Assembly (NCBI GenBank): GCA_934772525.1
Contig: CAKVMI010000005.1
Location: 88,999 to 152,998 of the forward strand
Reading direction: 5' to 3'
DNA from: an uncultured Clostridia bacterium
GTDB lineage: Bacteria; Bacillota; Clostridia; Christensenellales; UBA1242
Length of the DNA: 64,000 nucleotides
Below the pieces are notes generated by a model. The model worked only from the letters and a program-made list of their open reading frames with translations, ran no database searches and was not told the DNA's origin. Position 1 is the first letter of the stretch. Each line of letters begins with the position of its first letter. Position numbers and translations under genes: made by a program. Shown here piece by piece: positions 1 through 8,004 of the stretch.

Positions 1-417
1 ACTCCACAAAGTAAAACCGAAGGCGAAGAAGGTGCATTTAATGTAGAAGTTCCAGAAAATTCGGGCGTACTTATTTATTATGCTCCAACGGGAACTCAAA
101 ACTGGTCTACAACCATTCCAACGGCAGTTGGTGTGTATGATGTAAAAGTTGTTGTAGAAAGCACGAATGACAACTATAACGCATTTGAAAAGACTGTTGT
201 AGCAGGCTTTAAAATCTCTGCAAAGGTTGAGCAAACTCCTACAGAGCCAGAAAAACAAAAGGGTTTAACCAGTTCTCAAATAGGAATACTTATTACTGCA
301 ATTGCAATAGGGTTTATAGCCATTGCATTACTTGTTGCAATATGTATTCATCATAAAAATGCAAAACGTGCAGAACAGTTTTTAGATGAGCAAGACGAAG
401 AAAATAGAGATAATTAA
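1..417 (+). CDS. C-terminal part of a membrane-anchored surface protein (partial)
   Basis: The reading frame is open from base 1 and ends at 417, so the start lies outside the window; the first in-window GTG (133) is not needed as a start. The visible 138 residues contain a beta-rich, Ig/MBG-like segment (motif GVYDVKVVVES), a Pro/Glu/Lys linker, one strongly hydrophobic membrane helix (about residues 95-117 of the visible part) and a short charged tail. This is the layout of an extracellular repeat protein anchored by a C-terminal transmembrane helix. There is no LPxTG motif. The ligand is unknown. A hairpin terminator follows directly. Confidence 0.75.
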   Translation, partial: TPQSKTEGEEGAFNVEVPENSGVLIYYAPTGTQNWSTTIPTAVGVYDVKVVVESTNDNYNAFEKTVVAGFKISAKVEQTPTEPEKQKGLTSSQIGILITAIAIGFIAIALLVAICIHHKNAKRAEQFLDEQDEENRDN

Positions 418-450
418 AAAAGTTTTAAACAACTTTTAAACATCTTGTTA

Positions 451-480
451 AAAACCACCTATAATTTTAGGTGGTTTTTG
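451..480 (+). terminator. Rho-independent terminator after the surface-protein gene
   Basis: A perfect 10-bp stem (AAAACCACCT / AGGTGGTTTT) with an 8-base loop runs into T-rich sequence 34 bases after the stop codon. Confidence 0.85.
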
Positions 481-600
481 CATATAAAACTGCAATTAAA
501 ATAGTTGTTATAGGTGGGTTGCGTCCTTGCACTTGTGCTAGCGAAAATTAATTTTAGTATTATCAAACCAAATAGTATAAAATTTTAGTTTTTAATTTAA

Positions 601-629
601 TTGTAATATTTTTGCAACTATGGTAAAAT
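601..629 (+). promoter_or_regulatory. Sigma-A-like promoter of tlyA, probably giving a leaderless mRNA
   Basis: TTGTAA (601-606), a 17-base spacer and TAAAAT (624-629). The expected +1 is about 636, which is the A of the tlyA ATG. No Shine-Dalgarno sequence lies between the -10 box and the ATG. Confidence 0.6.
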
Positions 630-635
630 GAGTTC

Positions 636-1439
636 ATGAAGAAAAGATTGGATGTTATTTTAACCGAGCGTGGACTATTTGAAAGTCGCTCAAAAGCAGT
701 TATGGCAATAAACGCTAATATAGTAAGCGTTGGTGGTAAAATTATTGCCAAACCAAGTGAAAAAGTAGAAGAAGATGCCGAAATTAAAATAGTTGGAGAA
801 ACCTTAAAGTATGTGTCACGTGGTGGGCTAAAACTAGAAGGTGCAATAAAAGAGTTTGGGCTAAACCTTAAAGGTAAAACGGTTTTAGATATGGGTTCAA
901 GTACGGGCGGGTTTACCGATTGTGCTTTGCAAAATGGTGCAAAAAAGGTTATTGCTGTAGATGTTGGTTCTAATCAGTTGGCGGATAAACTAAGAAAGGA
1001 TAGTAGGGTAGAATGTTTTGAAAATACCGATGTTAAAAGTTTAAGTAAGTCCGTATTTAACAAGGTAGATTTAATAGTTGCCGACATTTCATTTGTGAGT
1101 ATAGTAAAGATTATGGCAGGCATAGTAGATAAAATAGATACACAACAAATTATGCTACTAATAAAACCTCAGTTTGAATGCGGATTAGAAGTTGCAAAAA
1201 AGTGCAAGGGAGTAATAAAAAGTGAAGAACTTTCGCTTAAAATTGCAAAGGACACAATTAGTCAATTAGAAACCCTTGGGCTATCTCTCCAAGGGTTTGC
1301 ACCTTCTCCAATAACAGGCGGTGACGGCAACCACGAATATATAACACTATTCCAGCTAAAAATGCCAAAACGAATATATCAGAAGACAAAAATAACGACT
1401 AGTTATATGTTTTTAAAGAACCAACAAAAGGGGATGTGA
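636..1439 (+). CDS. tlyA: TlyA-family rRNA 2'-O-methyltransferase
   Basis: 267 residues, the usual length of the TlyA/YqxC family. Residues 1-60 form an S4 RNA-binding domain (KKRLDVILTERGLFESRSKA). From about residue 82 there is an FtsJ-like SAM-dependent methyltransferase with the glycine-rich loop VLDMGSSTGGFTDC and a following acidic VDVG strand. Characterised family members methylate the ribose of cytidines in 16S and/or 23S rRNA; the older 'hemolysin' label is not supported by mechanism. The usual clostridial neighbours (nadK, argR, recN) are absent and two ATP-grasp genes follow. The start has no Shine-Dalgarno and coincides with the predicted +1. Confidence 0.92.
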   Translation: MKKRLDVILTERGLFESRSKAVMAINANIVSVGGKIIAKPSEKVEEDAEIKIVGETLKYVSRGGLKLEGAIKEFGLNLKGKTVLDMGSSTGGFTDCALQNGAKKVIAVDVGSNQLADKLRKDSRVECFENTDVKSLSKSVFNKVDLIVADISFVSIVKIMAGIVDKIDTQQIMLLIKPQFECGLEVAKKCKGVIKSEELSLKIAKDTISQLETLGLSLQGFAPSPITGGDGNHEYITLFQLKMPKRIYQKTKITTSYMFLKNQQKGM

Positions 1440-1441
1440 CG

Positions 1442-2434
1442 ATGAATCATGAAAAGCGACAATTAGTTAAAATATTAGAAGAAATTTGCAAAGAAAATCA
1501 TTGCGATTTTGTTAGCTTTTCGGATGATTGGATATTGCAGATAAAAGCAAAAGAAAAACCCGACTATATAGTTATTGGTCACAAGTTTCCAAATAATAAT
1601 GCGTCAGTTAGCAAACTTTGTGATGATAAGTCTGCCCTTTCTGCAATTTTAGAATCAAAAAAAATTCCATGCGTTCCGCACATTTATTTTGAAGGACCAA
1701 AAAGCTCAATGGTAGGTGATGAGGGTATTTATGGTAAACTTTTTGATATGTTTGATAGATATGGAAGTTTGGTTTGTAAAACAAATAGTGGGAGTGGTGG
1801 AAACAGTGTTTTCTTATGTAAAACAAGAAAACAACTTGAATCGGCAACTTTTGATATACTAAGATCTTCTAGGGGTATGGCGGTTTCACCAAAAATAGAT
1901 ATAAAAAACGAATATCGTATTATCGTTGAGAATAATAGGGCTTTGCTAGTTTACAGTAAGGAACGACCACATGTAATTGGGGATGGTAAATCTACTATCG
2001 GAGACCTTATGAAGACTATTGATAAAGTGAATAAATCTGATGAAATGCCAAACATAGATTATGAAAGCATCCCAGCACTTGGCGAAAAGGTAACAGTTGC
2101 ATGGAAACATAATTTAGGGCAAGGTTCTTTGCCTATCTTAATAGAAGATCAAAATGAAATCTATAAACTTTCCAAGTTTGCGTTAAAATCGGCAAAGGCA
2201 CTAGGGTTGCAGTTTGCTTCTATAGATATTGTAAGAGATAGTAACGATAACTACATGATTTTAGAGATTAATAGTGGCGTTATGATGGAAAATTTTTCAA
2301 AGCTTGGAGAAGACTATTACAAAACAGCAAAACATATTTACGAAAGAGCAATATATGATTTTTGGGGTTCAAAAAGAAGATTTAAGAAGAATATTTACGA
2401 ACAAATATCGGAGAAAATAGTCAAAGGAGAATAA
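1442..2434 (+). CDS. ATP-grasp ligase, cyanophycin-synthetase/RimK-like (first of a tandem pair)
   Basis: 330 residues. I chose ATG 1442 because an AAAGGGG ribosome-binding site ends 8 bases upstream; the GTG at 1436 overlaps the tlyA stop and is too close to that site. An ATP-grasp fold is visible: a nucleotide lysine and glycine loop (KTNSGSGGNS, about residues 112-121), a segment HVIGDGKSTIGDLM typical of cyanophycin-synthetase and glutathione-synthetase-like ATP-grasp domains, and the metal-binding ExN motif (ILEINSG, near residue 275). Enzymes of this fold join a carboxylate to an amine or thiol through an acyl phosphate. The substrate is not recognisable. It lies 2 bases after tlyA and 2 bases before a second ATP-grasp gene. 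Confidence 0.8.
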   Translation: MNHEKRQLVKILEEICKENHCDFVSFSDDWILQIKAKEKPDYIVIGHKFPNNNASVSKLCDDKSALSAILESKKIPCVPHIYFEGPKSSMVGDEGIYGKLFDMFDRYGSLVCKTNSGSGGNSVFLCKTRKQLESATFDILRSSRGMAVSPKIDIKNEYRIIVENNRALLVYSKERPHVIGDGKSTIGDLMKTIDKVNKSDEMPNIDYESIPALGEKVTVAWKHNLGQGSLPILIEDQNEIYKLSKFALKSAKALGLQFASIDIVRDSNDNYMILEINSGVMMENFSKLGEDYYKTAKHIYERAIYDFWGSKRRFKKNIYEQISEKIVKGE

Positions 2435-2436
2435 TT

Positions 2437-3498
2437 TTGGAAAAAACAAGTTATGGAAATTACGCTTTGCCTGTAATTATAAAACTTGCAGAGAAATACA
2501 ATGTAGAGTATTTATTAAACGATACTTATACTGGTAAATGCTTGATACTAATGTTTGATAAACAAAATGTTGCGTTGTGGGATTTTCCGTTTAACATTAA
2601 CCATTCAGCGTCTATAAAGGTATGTACAAATAAAGATATTTGCACATCATTTTTAAAAAGACTTGGATACAAGGTACCTATTTCTGAAAATTTCACTAGG
2701 CGTTCTACCGAGCAAAATAGCGACCTAATTCCGCTAATGTATGAATTTTTGGGAAATCTTTCAAGTTATAATATTGATTATCCGCTTATATTGAAGCCGT
2801 CAAATCTTTCGCAGGGGACGGGAATTGTAAAATTAAGCAATTTTGAAGATGCAAAAAAGGCAGTTCAACACTTAAATGACTACAAGACTAAAACTTTTAT
2901 TATTCAGGAATTTATTAAAGGAAATGATTTTAGAATAGTTGTTTTAAATGGAGAAGTAATTCAAGCATACGAAAGAGTTCCGTTTAGCATAACAGGAAAC
3001 GGAACAGATAGTGTTAAAGATTTAGTATCCAAAAAAATAGAGCAGTTTAAAGCAGATGATAGAGATAAGCCGGTAGATATAAACGATGAAAGGCTTTGGA
3101 AATGTGTTGCTGGGGCAGGGCTAAAGCCAACCGATATTTTGGAATATGGTAAAACTATAAAGTTGCAAGATATAGCAAACCTTTCGCTTGGTGGAACAAG
3201 TAAAGATTGCACAAATACAATAACAGGGTACTTCAAAAACCTTTCAGCAAATATAGCAAAAAGTTTGGGACTGGAACTTTGTGGTATTGATATCTTGGCG
3301 GATAGTATTTCTGACCCACAAAAGACAGACTATCGCATTTTGGAAGTTAATAGCGCACCAGGCCTAGACAATTATTTATACAGCGACCTTAAAAAACAAG
3401 ATGTTTATGTTGAGTCATTATATGAAAAGATTTTTGTATATCTTTTAAATAAGTATTCATCTCATAAAACTATAGAAGATTCCGAAGAAAAAGAATAA
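2437..3498 (+). CDS. ATP-grasp ligase, cyanophycin-synthetase-like (second of a tandem pair)
   Basis: 353 residues starting with TTG, supported by an AAAGGAGA site 6 bases upstream. The protein has the ATP-grasp loop KPSNLSQGTG (about residues 120-129), a segment ERVPFSITGNGTDSVKDLV very similar to the cyanophycin-synthetase ATP-grasp domain, and an intact ExN metal site (ILEVNSAPG, near residue 302). It lacks the Mur-ligase half of true cyanophycin synthetase, so it is a stand-alone ligase. It is related to, but clearly different from, the gene before it. The two probably act in one pathway, perhaps building a small peptide or modified amino acid; this is inference. Confidence 0.8.
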   Translation: MEKTSYGNYALPVIIKLAEKYNVEYLLNDTYTGKCLILMFDKQNVALWDFPFNINHSASIKVCTNKDICTSFLKRLGYKVPISENFTRRSTEQNSDLIPLMYEFLGNLSSYNIDYPLILKPSNLSQGTGIVKLSNFEDAKKAVQHLNDYKTKTFIIQEFIKGNDFRIVVLNGEVIQAYERVPFSITGNGTDSVKDLVSKKIEQFKADDRDKPVDINDERLWKCVAGAGLKPTDILEYGKTIKLQDIANLSLGGTSKDCTNTITGYFKNLSANIAKSLGLELCGIDILADSISDPQKTDYRILEVNSAPGLDNYLYSDLKKQDVYVESLYEKIFVYLLNKYSSHKTIEDSEEKE

Positions 3499-3554
3499 CG
3501 GGCTTTGAACCAATAATAATATAATAAATTAATCAAGTAAAATTTTTTACAAAG

Positions 3555-3588
3555 AAAAGAAAAGTCAAATATTGGCTTTTCTTTTTGC
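3555..3588. terminator. Terminator shared by the ATP-grasp genes and tRNA-Gly
   Basis: A 12-bp stem (3555-3566 with 3574-3585, one G-U pair) lies between the convergent ATP-grasp gene and tRNA-Gly. T-rich tracts flank it on both strands, so it can act in both directions. Confidence 0.7.
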
Positions 3589-3592
3589 TTTT

Positions 3593-3666
3593 TGGAGCGG
3601 ATGATGGGAATCGAACCCACGCTATAAGCTTGGGAAGCTCATGTTCTGCCATTAAACTACATCCGC
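3593..3666 (-). tRNA. tRNA-Gly(CCC)
   Basis: The reverse strand folds into a 74-base cloverleaf with an encoded CCA end: acceptor GCGGATG/CATCCGC, D-arm GTTT/GAAC, anticodon stem TGAGC/GCTTA around the loop TTCCCAA (anticodon CCC), and T-arm with TTCGATT. It closely resembles known tRNA-Gly(CCC) genes. Confidence 0.95.
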
Positions 3667-3686
3667 ATTTAAGGAAATATATGTTT

Positions 3687-3715
3687 AGTATAGCACAAGG
3701 TTTTGTATTTTGCAA
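3687..3715 (-). promoter_or_regulatory. Sigma-A promoter of tRNA-Gly
   Basis: On the reverse strand: TTGCAA (3710-3715), a 17-base spacer and TATACT (3687-3692), about 20 bases before the mature tRNA 5' end. Confidence 0.75.
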
Positions 3716-3985
3716 ACGAAAGTATAAGATATGTCAATTTGGTAGGGGGTGGGTTTAATAAATAAATTATTATGTTTCAGTTCGTTGTAGTGTAGTCTTT
3801 CTATTTTGATAAAGTGAAATTAGTTTACTTTGAATAAATCTTTAATCGGTTTATGGGGTAGGGAAGGCTATCAAAAGGTGTAAAATGGCTTAAATTCGCG
3901 GTAAAACTGCTGGTGTTTTATAAGGCTTGATTAATTAGTCTTTCAATTGTTGCTGTGGGCTTTTTAGGGTAAAAGGTGTGCCGAT
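3716..3985. other. Non-coding gap between tRNA-Gly and the 4108 gene
   Basis: About 270 bases between two divergent promoters. I see no ORF with a ribosome-binding site, no strong hairpin and no repeat. Confidence 0.5.
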
Positions 3986-4015
3986 TTGACAAATGTTTTT
4001 TTTATGTGGTATAAT
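3986..4015 (+). promoter_or_regulatory. Sigma-A promoter of the 4108 gene
   Basis: TTGACA (3986-3991), an 18-base spacer and TATAAT (4010-4015). This is a near-consensus promoter leaving a leader of about 85 bases before the ATG. Confidence 0.8.
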
Positions 4016-4107
4016 AGTGTCGGTGTTTTAAAATAAATTTTTCTATTAAAACACTACACATATTGATTTTGCACTTGTCTAGCAAAATCAACATAGGAGA
4101 ACTTTTT

Positions 4108-4575
4108 ATGGACAAAAGTTTTGAGACTTCCCCCAATTCGGTGGACGGTCGAGAAATGAATGGAGTAAAAAGCTTTCTGTTAGATATAAGAAATAAATTA
4201 AAGGAGAAGAGTACAGAGGTTCGATTAAGATTAATTCCCTTTACAAACTTTACCTTTTTGGAAGAGGAAAGAGAGGGCGTGGTTGTTTGTAGCGGTGTTG
4301 AGTTTTTGGACTACATGAAGGGAACAAGGTACAAACCCCAAAACGCAAAAGAATTTTTTTGCTGTATGTATGGGCTAAACGAAAGTTGCAAAAACAGCAT
4401 TAAGCGTCACGGCGATTATTTTAGAGAAAAAATTATTAGTCAAGCACAACACAACGGCTGGAATATGACTGATACGCAAATCGCACTAGATTTAGCACTT
4501 TCTCAAATAGAAAAAACCAATAAAAATAATCAATCTAACAGCGAAAGTTTTAACTCCGAAGAAGAAAAAGAGTAA
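4108..4575 (+). CDS. Hypothetical protein, single-gene unit
   Basis: 155 residues. I chose ATG 4108 because AGGAGA sits 7 bases upstream; the frame extends back to a TTG at 4063 without a site. I recognise no family. The protein is soluble with mixed charge, has a central segment containing two adjacent cysteines (EFFCCMYGL), and a Ser/Asn/Glu-rich C-terminus. It has its own strong promoter and its own terminator, so it is expressed alone. Confidence 0.7.
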   Translation: MDKSFETSPNSVDGREMNGVKSFLLDIRNKLKEKSTEVRLRLIPFTNFTFLEEEREGVVVCSGVEFLDYMKGTRYKPQNAKEFFCCMYGLNESCKNSIKRHGDYFREKIISQAQHNGWNMTDTQIALDLALSQIEKTNKNNQSNSESFNSEEEKE

Positions 4576-4581
4576 CAACGG

Positions 4582-4616
4582 AACTCATTTCAACATTTGT
4601 TGAAGTGAGTTTTTTA
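4582..4616 (+). terminator. Terminator of the 4108 gene
   Basis: A long stem (AACTCATTTCAAC / GTTGAAGTGAGTT, one G-T pair) with a 4-base loop is followed by six Ts. Confidence 0.9.
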
Positions 4617-4776
4617 TTTGCAAACAACCATTGTAATATTTTTATCTTAATAAATGTGCTTATTATAAACAACTTTTTTGTTGTATGGTAAAGAGTAAAA
4701 TAAAGATAAATATTTGCTAGCAATTTTTAGATTTGTGTGATATAATATTGACCTAAATTATGTAGGGGAATATGCT

Positions 4777-5280
4777 ATGTTTAATGAATTAACTGAAGTA
4801 GATATTAAAAAAATGCAAGAAGAAATAGATTATAGGGATACTACTCTTCGTGCCGAGCTTATTGCAAATTTGAAAGATGCAAGGGAGTTGGGTGACTTAA
4901 GTGAAAATGCCGAATACCATATTGCAAAGCGTGAAAAAAATAGAAATGAGAGTCGTATAAGATATTTAAAAAATATGATTAGAACGGCAAAAATAATAAC
5001 AACTAATTCAAATGCCAATGAAGTTGGTATTTTTGATAAAGTTGATTTATATTTTGAAGATGATGACGAAACTCAAACCTATATGATTTCTACAACACTT
5101 CGACGAAACCCCGACGCTAACATTATTAGTAAGGAATGCCCATTGGGTAAGGCAATTATGGGGAAGGGTGTTGGTGATAGATGTTATGTTTCGGTGAATG
5201 AAGATGTTGGCTATTATGTGGTAATAAAGAAGATTGAAAAGGGCAAAGACGATGATAGTTTGCCAATAACAAAATATTAA
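4777..5280 (+). CDS. greA: Transcript cleavage factor GreA/GreB family
   Basis: 167 residues, close to the usual 158. The N-terminal coiled coil carries the family hallmark GDLSENAEY (residues 39-47), whose acidic residues D40 and E43 reach the RNA polymerase active site to stimulate cleavage of backtracked RNA. The C-terminal FKBP-like domain shows ISKECPLGKAIMGKGVGD. The N-terminus (MFNELTEVDIKKMQEEI) is somewhat diverged from typical GreA. An upstream TATAAT lies at 4741-4746 with a weak -35 (TAGCAA, 4718-4723). The gene stands alone and converges on an orphan reverse gene. Confidence 0.9.
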   Translation: MFNELTEVDIKKMQEEIDYRDTTLRAELIANLKDARELGDLSENAEYHIAKREKNRNESRIRYLKNMIRTAKIITTNSNANEVGIFDKVDLYFEDDDETQTYMISTTLRRNPDANIISKECPLGKAIMGKGVGDRCYVSVNEDVGYYVVIKKIEKGKDDDSLPITKY

Positions 5281-5380
5281 GAGTTTAGCCCCATAAAATT
5301 TAACAAGTATGGTTAAAAACCTATAAAAGCAATTAAACTCAAATTAAATACACTATTACGAAAATTTTTATCTGAACTAA

Positions 5381-5415
5381 AAATAGCCAAACATAATTTG
5401 TTTGGCTATTTTTTA
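5381..5415. terminator. Bidirectional terminator between greA and the 5413 gene
   Basis: A 13-bp inverted repeat (AAATAGCCAAACA / TGTTTGGCTATTT) with a 5-base loop, A-rich before and T-rich after. It serves both convergent genes. Confidence 0.85.
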
Positions 5416-5964
5416 TAACTCGTTATTTTCTTCCTCTTCGTTAGGATACATATCTTGATTTACAAAGGCGGTTGCGTATGTGCCGGTAATGGTGGCACCA
5501 AGCGTTGATAGTATGGCAGTTCTTTCGGCGTTTTCCAATCTTTCGTTAATATTGTTGTATAAACTCTCCGAAAAGTCTTTCTTTTGTTTTAGTGCATCTA
5601 TTTTACCTTTGTCATAAATAGGAGAAAGTTCAATTTTGAATTCGTCCATATGAGATAGTATATAACTTTTACTTTCATTATTAATTAGGTTTTGCACGGC
5701 ATCTTTTCTTACATCTATTGGTTTTGTTGGGTCTTTTGCAATTTGTGAATACAATTTTTTTCTATAACTACATTCATCAGATTGTTTGTATACCTCAACA
5801 ATGTAATTGTTTAGGTCATGCTCTGCTTTTTTCATATCTGCTTTAAAGTCAGAGGCTTCGCCTCGCATATGCTTAATGCCAATTGCAGATACCAGTCCGG
5901 CGCAGGTTAAAAGAATGGTTGTTCCGCCCAAAAATAATTTTATAATATCATGTGTACCATTCAT
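5413..5964 (-). CDS. Hypothetical membrane-associated protein
   Basis: 183 residues, starting at the ATG complementary to 5962-5964 with a GGAGAA site upstream. Residues about 8-28 form a hydrophobic helix (FLGGTTILLTCAGLVSAIGI). A long charged helical region follows, then a less hydrophobic segment near residues 150-168 (AILSTLGATITGTYATAFV), and an Asp/Glu/Asn tail. I recognise no family. The shape (membrane anchors at both ends of a helical stalk) resembles small envelope or phage-derived proteins, but nothing here proves that. Confidence 0.65.
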   Translation of the reverse strand: MNGTHDIIKLFLGGTTILLTCAGLVSAIGIKHMRGEASDFKADMKKAEHDLNNYIVEVYKQSDECSYRKKLYSQIAKDPTKPIDVRKDAVQNLINNESKSYILSHMDEFKIELSPIYDKGKIDALKQKKDFSESLYNNINERLENAERTAILSTLGATITGTYATAFVNQDMYPNEEEENNEL

Positions 5965-6212
5965 TTGTTATTCTCCTTAAACCGTCAATTAGTATATCAC
6001 TACAAGGTAAAATGTCAATAGGTAAAATTAAATTATTATAAAATTTTTCTTTAAGTATATATAAACAAAAAGAATGGAAAGCGGAGGCAGATTTTATGTC
6101 AAATTGTTTGTACATTTTGCACAAAATTTTGAAAAAATTCGGCAAAAGTCTAGAAAATTTGCGGGTTTGGGCAAAAACCCCCGAAAAAGTTAGATTTTTT
6201 TTGGAAAAACTC

Positions 6213-6241
6213 TTGACACGGAGCCGTGTGTTTAGTATAAT
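6213..6241 (+). promoter_or_regulatory. Main promoter of the ribosomal protein operon
   Basis: TTGACA (6213-6218), an exact 17-base spacer and TATAAT (6236-6241): a perfect sigma-A consensus, as expected for the most highly expressed operon here. The predicted +1 is about 6248, leaving a leader of about 170 bases. Confidence 0.92.
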
Positions 6242-6247
6242 GTTGCA

Positions 6248-6405
6248 CGATGCATTATGGGATGATGCGGAAGGTTACTCACTATGGGTTTCCAAAAGAG
6301 ATAACTTTCGCTGACAATAGCGCCAAGTAATAGGTGCGACAAATTATTCATCTTAGTAACCAATCTGTTTTGCATCCAGAAAGGTGAGTTAATTTGGGAA
6401 ATAAA
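6248..6405 (+). promoter_or_regulatory. Long 5' leader of the S10 operon with a hairpin
   Basis: The leader holds a hairpin GCGCC (6320-6324) / GGTGC (6333-6337). Such leaders often carry autogenous control by a ribosomal protein; which protein would bind here is not evident. Confidence 0.45.
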
Positions 6406-6418
6406 AAAGGAGAAGAAA

Positions 6419-6727
6419 ATGGCTACACAAAAAATGAGAATTACTTTAAAAGCATTTGACCACAACCTAATCGACGCATCTTGCGAAAGAATTGTGGAAA
6501 CTGCTAAAAAGGCTGGGGCTAAGGTTTCGGGACCTATTCCTATGCCAACTGAGAAAGAAGTTGTTACAATACTTCGTTCTCCACACAAACACAAAGATTC
6601 CCGAGAACAATTTGAAATAAGAACACATAAAAGACTTATTGATATCTACAATCCGTCTTCAAAGACTGTTGATTCACTAATGAAGATTGATTTGCCTAGT
6701 GGCGTTGATATCAAGATTAAGCTTTAA
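6419..6727 (+). CDS. rpsJ: 30S ribosomal protein S10
   Basis: 102 residues, the normal length. The S10 signature is clear (MRITLKAFDHNLIDASCERI and the TILRSPHKHKDSREQF loop). S10 sits in the 30S head and also acts as the NusE antitermination factor. It is the first gene of the long ribosomal cluster; the elongation-factor genes (rpsL, rpsG, fusA, tuf) that usually precede it in Firmicutes are not upstream here. Confidence 0.98.
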   Translation: MATQKMRITLKAFDHNLIDASCERIVETAKKAGAKVSGPIPMPTEKEVVTILRSPHKHKDSREQFEIRTHKRLIDIYNPSSKTVDSLMKIDLPSGVDIKIKL

Positions 6728-6748
6728 TTATGGGCAGGAGGATGAAAC

Positions 6749-7372
6749 ATGAACGCAATATTAGGTAAAAAAGTAGGTATGTCTCAAATATTTACTAGCA
6801 CTGGATTGGTTATTCCTGTAACCGTTGTTGAAGCAGGTCCTTGCTATGTATCTCAAAAGAAGACAGTTGAAAATGACGGATACAATGCAGTTCAACTTGC
6901 ATTCGTAGACGCAAAGCCATCTAGAGTTACCAAAGCCGAAGTTGGTCACTTAAAGAAGGCAAACATTACACCTAAGAAATATCTTAAAGAATTTGATATT
7001 GATGGCTCTAACCTAGAAATAGGCGCAGAAATCAAGTGTGATGTATTTAAGGCTGGTGATATGGTTGATGTAACTGGTCAAACAAAAGGTCGTGGATTTA
7101 CCGGTCCTATCCAAAGATGGAACCACTCACGTGGACCTATGAGTCACGGTTCTGGTTACCACAGAGGCGTTGGTTCTATGGGTTCTAGTGCAGACCCAAG
7201 CCATGTATTCAAGAACAAGAAGATGGCTGGTCAATATGGTAACGAAAGAGTTACAATCCAAAATCTTGAAATTGCAAAAGTCGATGTAGAAAGAAATCTA
7301 TTGCTTATTAAGGGTGCTATTCCTGGTGCTAATGGAAATCTTGTATTCGTTAAATCAGCCGTTAAAAAGTAA
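6749..7372 (+). CDS. rplC: 50S ribosomal protein L3
   Basis: 207 residues, normal length. Start MNAILGKKVGMSQIF and the conserved loop GFTGPIQRWNHSRGPMSHGS that reaches the peptidyl-transferase region identify L3, an early 23S assembly protein. AGGAGG precedes the ATG; the gap to rpsJ is 21 bases. Confidence 0.98.
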   Translation: MNAILGKKVGMSQIFTSTGLVIPVTVVEAGPCYVSQKKTVENDGYNAVQLAFVDAKPSRVTKAEVGHLKKANITPKKYLKEFDIDGSNLEIGAEIKCDVFKAGDMVDVTGQTKGRGFTGPIQRWNHSRGPMSHGSGYHRGVGSMGSSADPSHVFKNKKMAGQYGNERVTIQNLEIAKVDVERNLLLIKGAIPGANGNLVFVKSAVKK

Positions 7373-7383
7373 GGAGATAAAAC

Positions 7384-8004
7384 ATGCAAACTAATGTATT
7401 AAATATAAAAGGTGAAGTAGTTGGTAAAGTTGAACTTAACGATTCTGTATTTAAAGTTCCTTACAACGAAGCAGTAATCCACCAAGTAGTAGTTGCAACC
7501 CTTGCAAACAACCGTCAAGGAACTAAGAGCACTTTAACACGCTCAGAAGTTAGCGGTGGTGGAAGAAAACCATGGAGACAAAAGGGAACTGGTAACGCTC
7601 GTCAAGGTTCTACTCGTGCTCCACAATGGATAAAGGGTGGAGTTGTATTTGCTCCAAAGCCAAGAGATTTCTCTAAAAAGGTTAATAAGAAGGTTAAGGC
7701 ACTTGCATTTATGAGTGCTATATCAACCAGACTTGAAGAAGGTAACGTTATTGTTCTAGATGAACTAAATGTTGCCCCAAAGACCAAAGAGATGGCACAA
7801 GTACTAGAAAATTTAAAGGTTAACAAGTCAGCAGTTATCGTAACCGAAGATGTTAACGAAAACGTTGTACTATCTGCTCGTAACCTTGAAAATATCGAAA
7901 CCTCAACCGCAGACATCATTTCTACTTATGATATCGTTACAAACGAAAAGTTAATCATAACAAAGTCTGCTATTAAGAAATTAGAGGAGGCTTACAAGAA
8001 CTAA
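7384..8004 (+). CDS. rplD: 50S ribosomal protein L4
   Basis: 206 residues, normal length. The central extended loop GGGRKPWRQKGTGNARQGS, which lines the peptide exit tunnel, identifies L4. In several bacteria L4 also represses its own operon through the leader. Its stop codon overlaps the first base of rplW (8004), indicating translational coupling. Confidence 0.98.
   Translation: MQTNVLNIKGEVVGKVELNDSVFKVPYNEAVIHQVVVATLANNRQGTKSTLTRSEVSGGGRKPWRQKGTGNARQGSTRAPQWIKGGVVFAPKPRDFSKKVNKKVKALAFMSAISTRLEEGNVIVLDELNVAPKTKEMAQVLENLKVNKSAVIVTEDVNENVVLSARNLENIETSTADIISTYDIVTNEKLIITKSAIKKLEEAYKN

Noticed and set aside
1436..1441. GTG start for the first ATP-grasp gene
   Set aside because: Too close to the AAAGGGG site and overlapping the tlyA stop; ATG 1442 has proper spacing.
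6096..6314. 72-residue ORF upstream of rpsJ
   Set aside because: It covers the perfect sigma-A promoter and the start of the S10 leader, has no ribosome-binding site, and its sequence is unlike any protein.
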